Below, piece by piece: positions 63,450 to 64,000 of a stretch of 64,000 nucleotides of DNA. The position numbers and the translations under genes were made by a program. This DNA is from Carettochelys insculpta (lineage: Eukaryota; Chordata; Testudines; Carettochelyidae). The stretch covers positions 14,929,001-14,993,000 of the forward strand of contig NC_134160.1 of assembly GCF_033958435.1 (NCBI RefSeq), written 5' to 3'. The notes beneath the pieces were generated by a model, which saw only the letters and a program-made list of their open reading frames with translations, was not told the origin of the DNA and did not search any database. Every line of letters starts with the position of its first letter. Position 1 is the first letter of the stretch.

Positions 63450-64000
63450 ATCCCACAGACCCAGCAAAATTGAAGACTCACCTCTTCAGGACCTTGCAAT
63501 TGGTAAAGCAAACAAGTAAGTCATTGCGGTGGCAGCTCTGCTTGCATACAAAGTCAGCATCAACAAGTGAAGTGCCCCTGCTAGCCAATAAACCCTTGCC
63601 GGCTCTTCCTGACTCTGTGAAGTAAACAACAAATCTGAGGTCTCCAAGAAGACAGCAACAGACTATCTCTCCATCGTGCTTCTCAGGAAGGAATTAGAGC
63701 GTGTGATTACATTTATGAAATCAGTATTCCAGCCTGCCTCGACTACATGCATTGTAAAGGACAGTTAGGTGAAATAAGGCTGCTCTTAGATCATTAAAGT
63801 TAAATTTACTCTCTAGAAAGCAGGTATTGATTTTTATATATAGCCTTTCTGTTTCCATTATCCTGACTATCACTTAAATCTTAACCTTGATAGTAAATGT
63901 ATGATGATTTCCTAAAAATCAGTCTCAGTGTCGTGATGTTGTATAGTGTTAATCCTCAGCTGGATCAAGCAAGTTGTTGCATACACTGTCCCCTGGGGAT
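63450..64000. other. No gene recognised
   Basis: AT-leaning end of the window. The frame 63413-63625 starts inside the hairpin element and has no domain. Confidence 0.35.

Noticed and set aside
1..64000. CRISPR array, operons or bacterial genes
   Set aside because: No regularly spaced repeats and no prokaryotic gene organisation. The repeats present are vertebrate.

Overview
This window looks like vertebrate nuclear DNA, most likely from a turtle (probably a cryptodire). The evidence is the repeat content: many CR1 LINE copies with 8-bp tail repeats, several copies of the tRNA-derived SINE typical of turtles (A box near TAGCTCAGTGGTTTG, diagnostic 'ttgaggaggcc' segment), old MIR/L2-type remnants, and many TIR elements ending in 'ctacgtctacactag'. 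There is no bacterial-style gene density and no rRNA, CRISPR or operon. I found no host protein-coding exon I could defend. Almost every recognisable reading frame belongs to a broken transposable element, so the window reads as intergenic or intronic DNA.

Layout. 1-4.2 kb: two hAT elements with 8-bp target duplications, one keeping a transposase C-terminus. 4.3-7.0 kb: a 5'-truncated CR1 LINE split by a Tigger-like MITE. 7.4-13.9 kb: a hairpin (Penelope-like?) element, MIR remnants, two MITEs, tRNA-like SINE pieces and an antisense CR1. 14.8-17.2 kb: three more CR1 tails. 20.1-25.3 kb: a Harbinger-rich block holding a decayed two-gene PIF/Harbinger element (transposase plus Myb/SANT-like partner) and nested palindromic MITEs, with turtle SINEs. 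27.7-28.4 kb: LTR-like sequence. 33.7-48.6 kb: mostly unassigned DNA with scattered palindromic MITEs, four retroposed hairpin elements and SINEs. 51.6-60.7 kb: an almost full-length antisense CR1 (ORF1 esterase, endonuclease and RT), then a plus-strand CR1 that received three separate insertions, then a third CR1. 61.4-63.3 kb: LTR-like promoter and polyA segments, and a last hairpin element.

How the parts relate. The elements form a readable order of insertion. At 55.99-59.55 kb an older CR1 was hit by a second LINE that suffered a twin-priming 5' inversion (11-bp duplication), by a hAT MITE (8-bp duplication) and by a third non-LTR fragment (10-bp duplication). The most unusual signal is a short repeat family found seven times. 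Several copies are head-to-head palindromes flanked by 8-13 bp target duplications. They share a 9-bp stem (TGTTAGTCT/AGACTAACA), and in two copies a hammerhead-ribozyme-like core (CTGANGA, hairpin, GAAA) whose stem shows a compensatory change. I assign it only tentatively to Penelope-like retroelement ends, which are known to carry hammerhead motifs. Boundaries without target duplications are approximate, because no alignment could be run.
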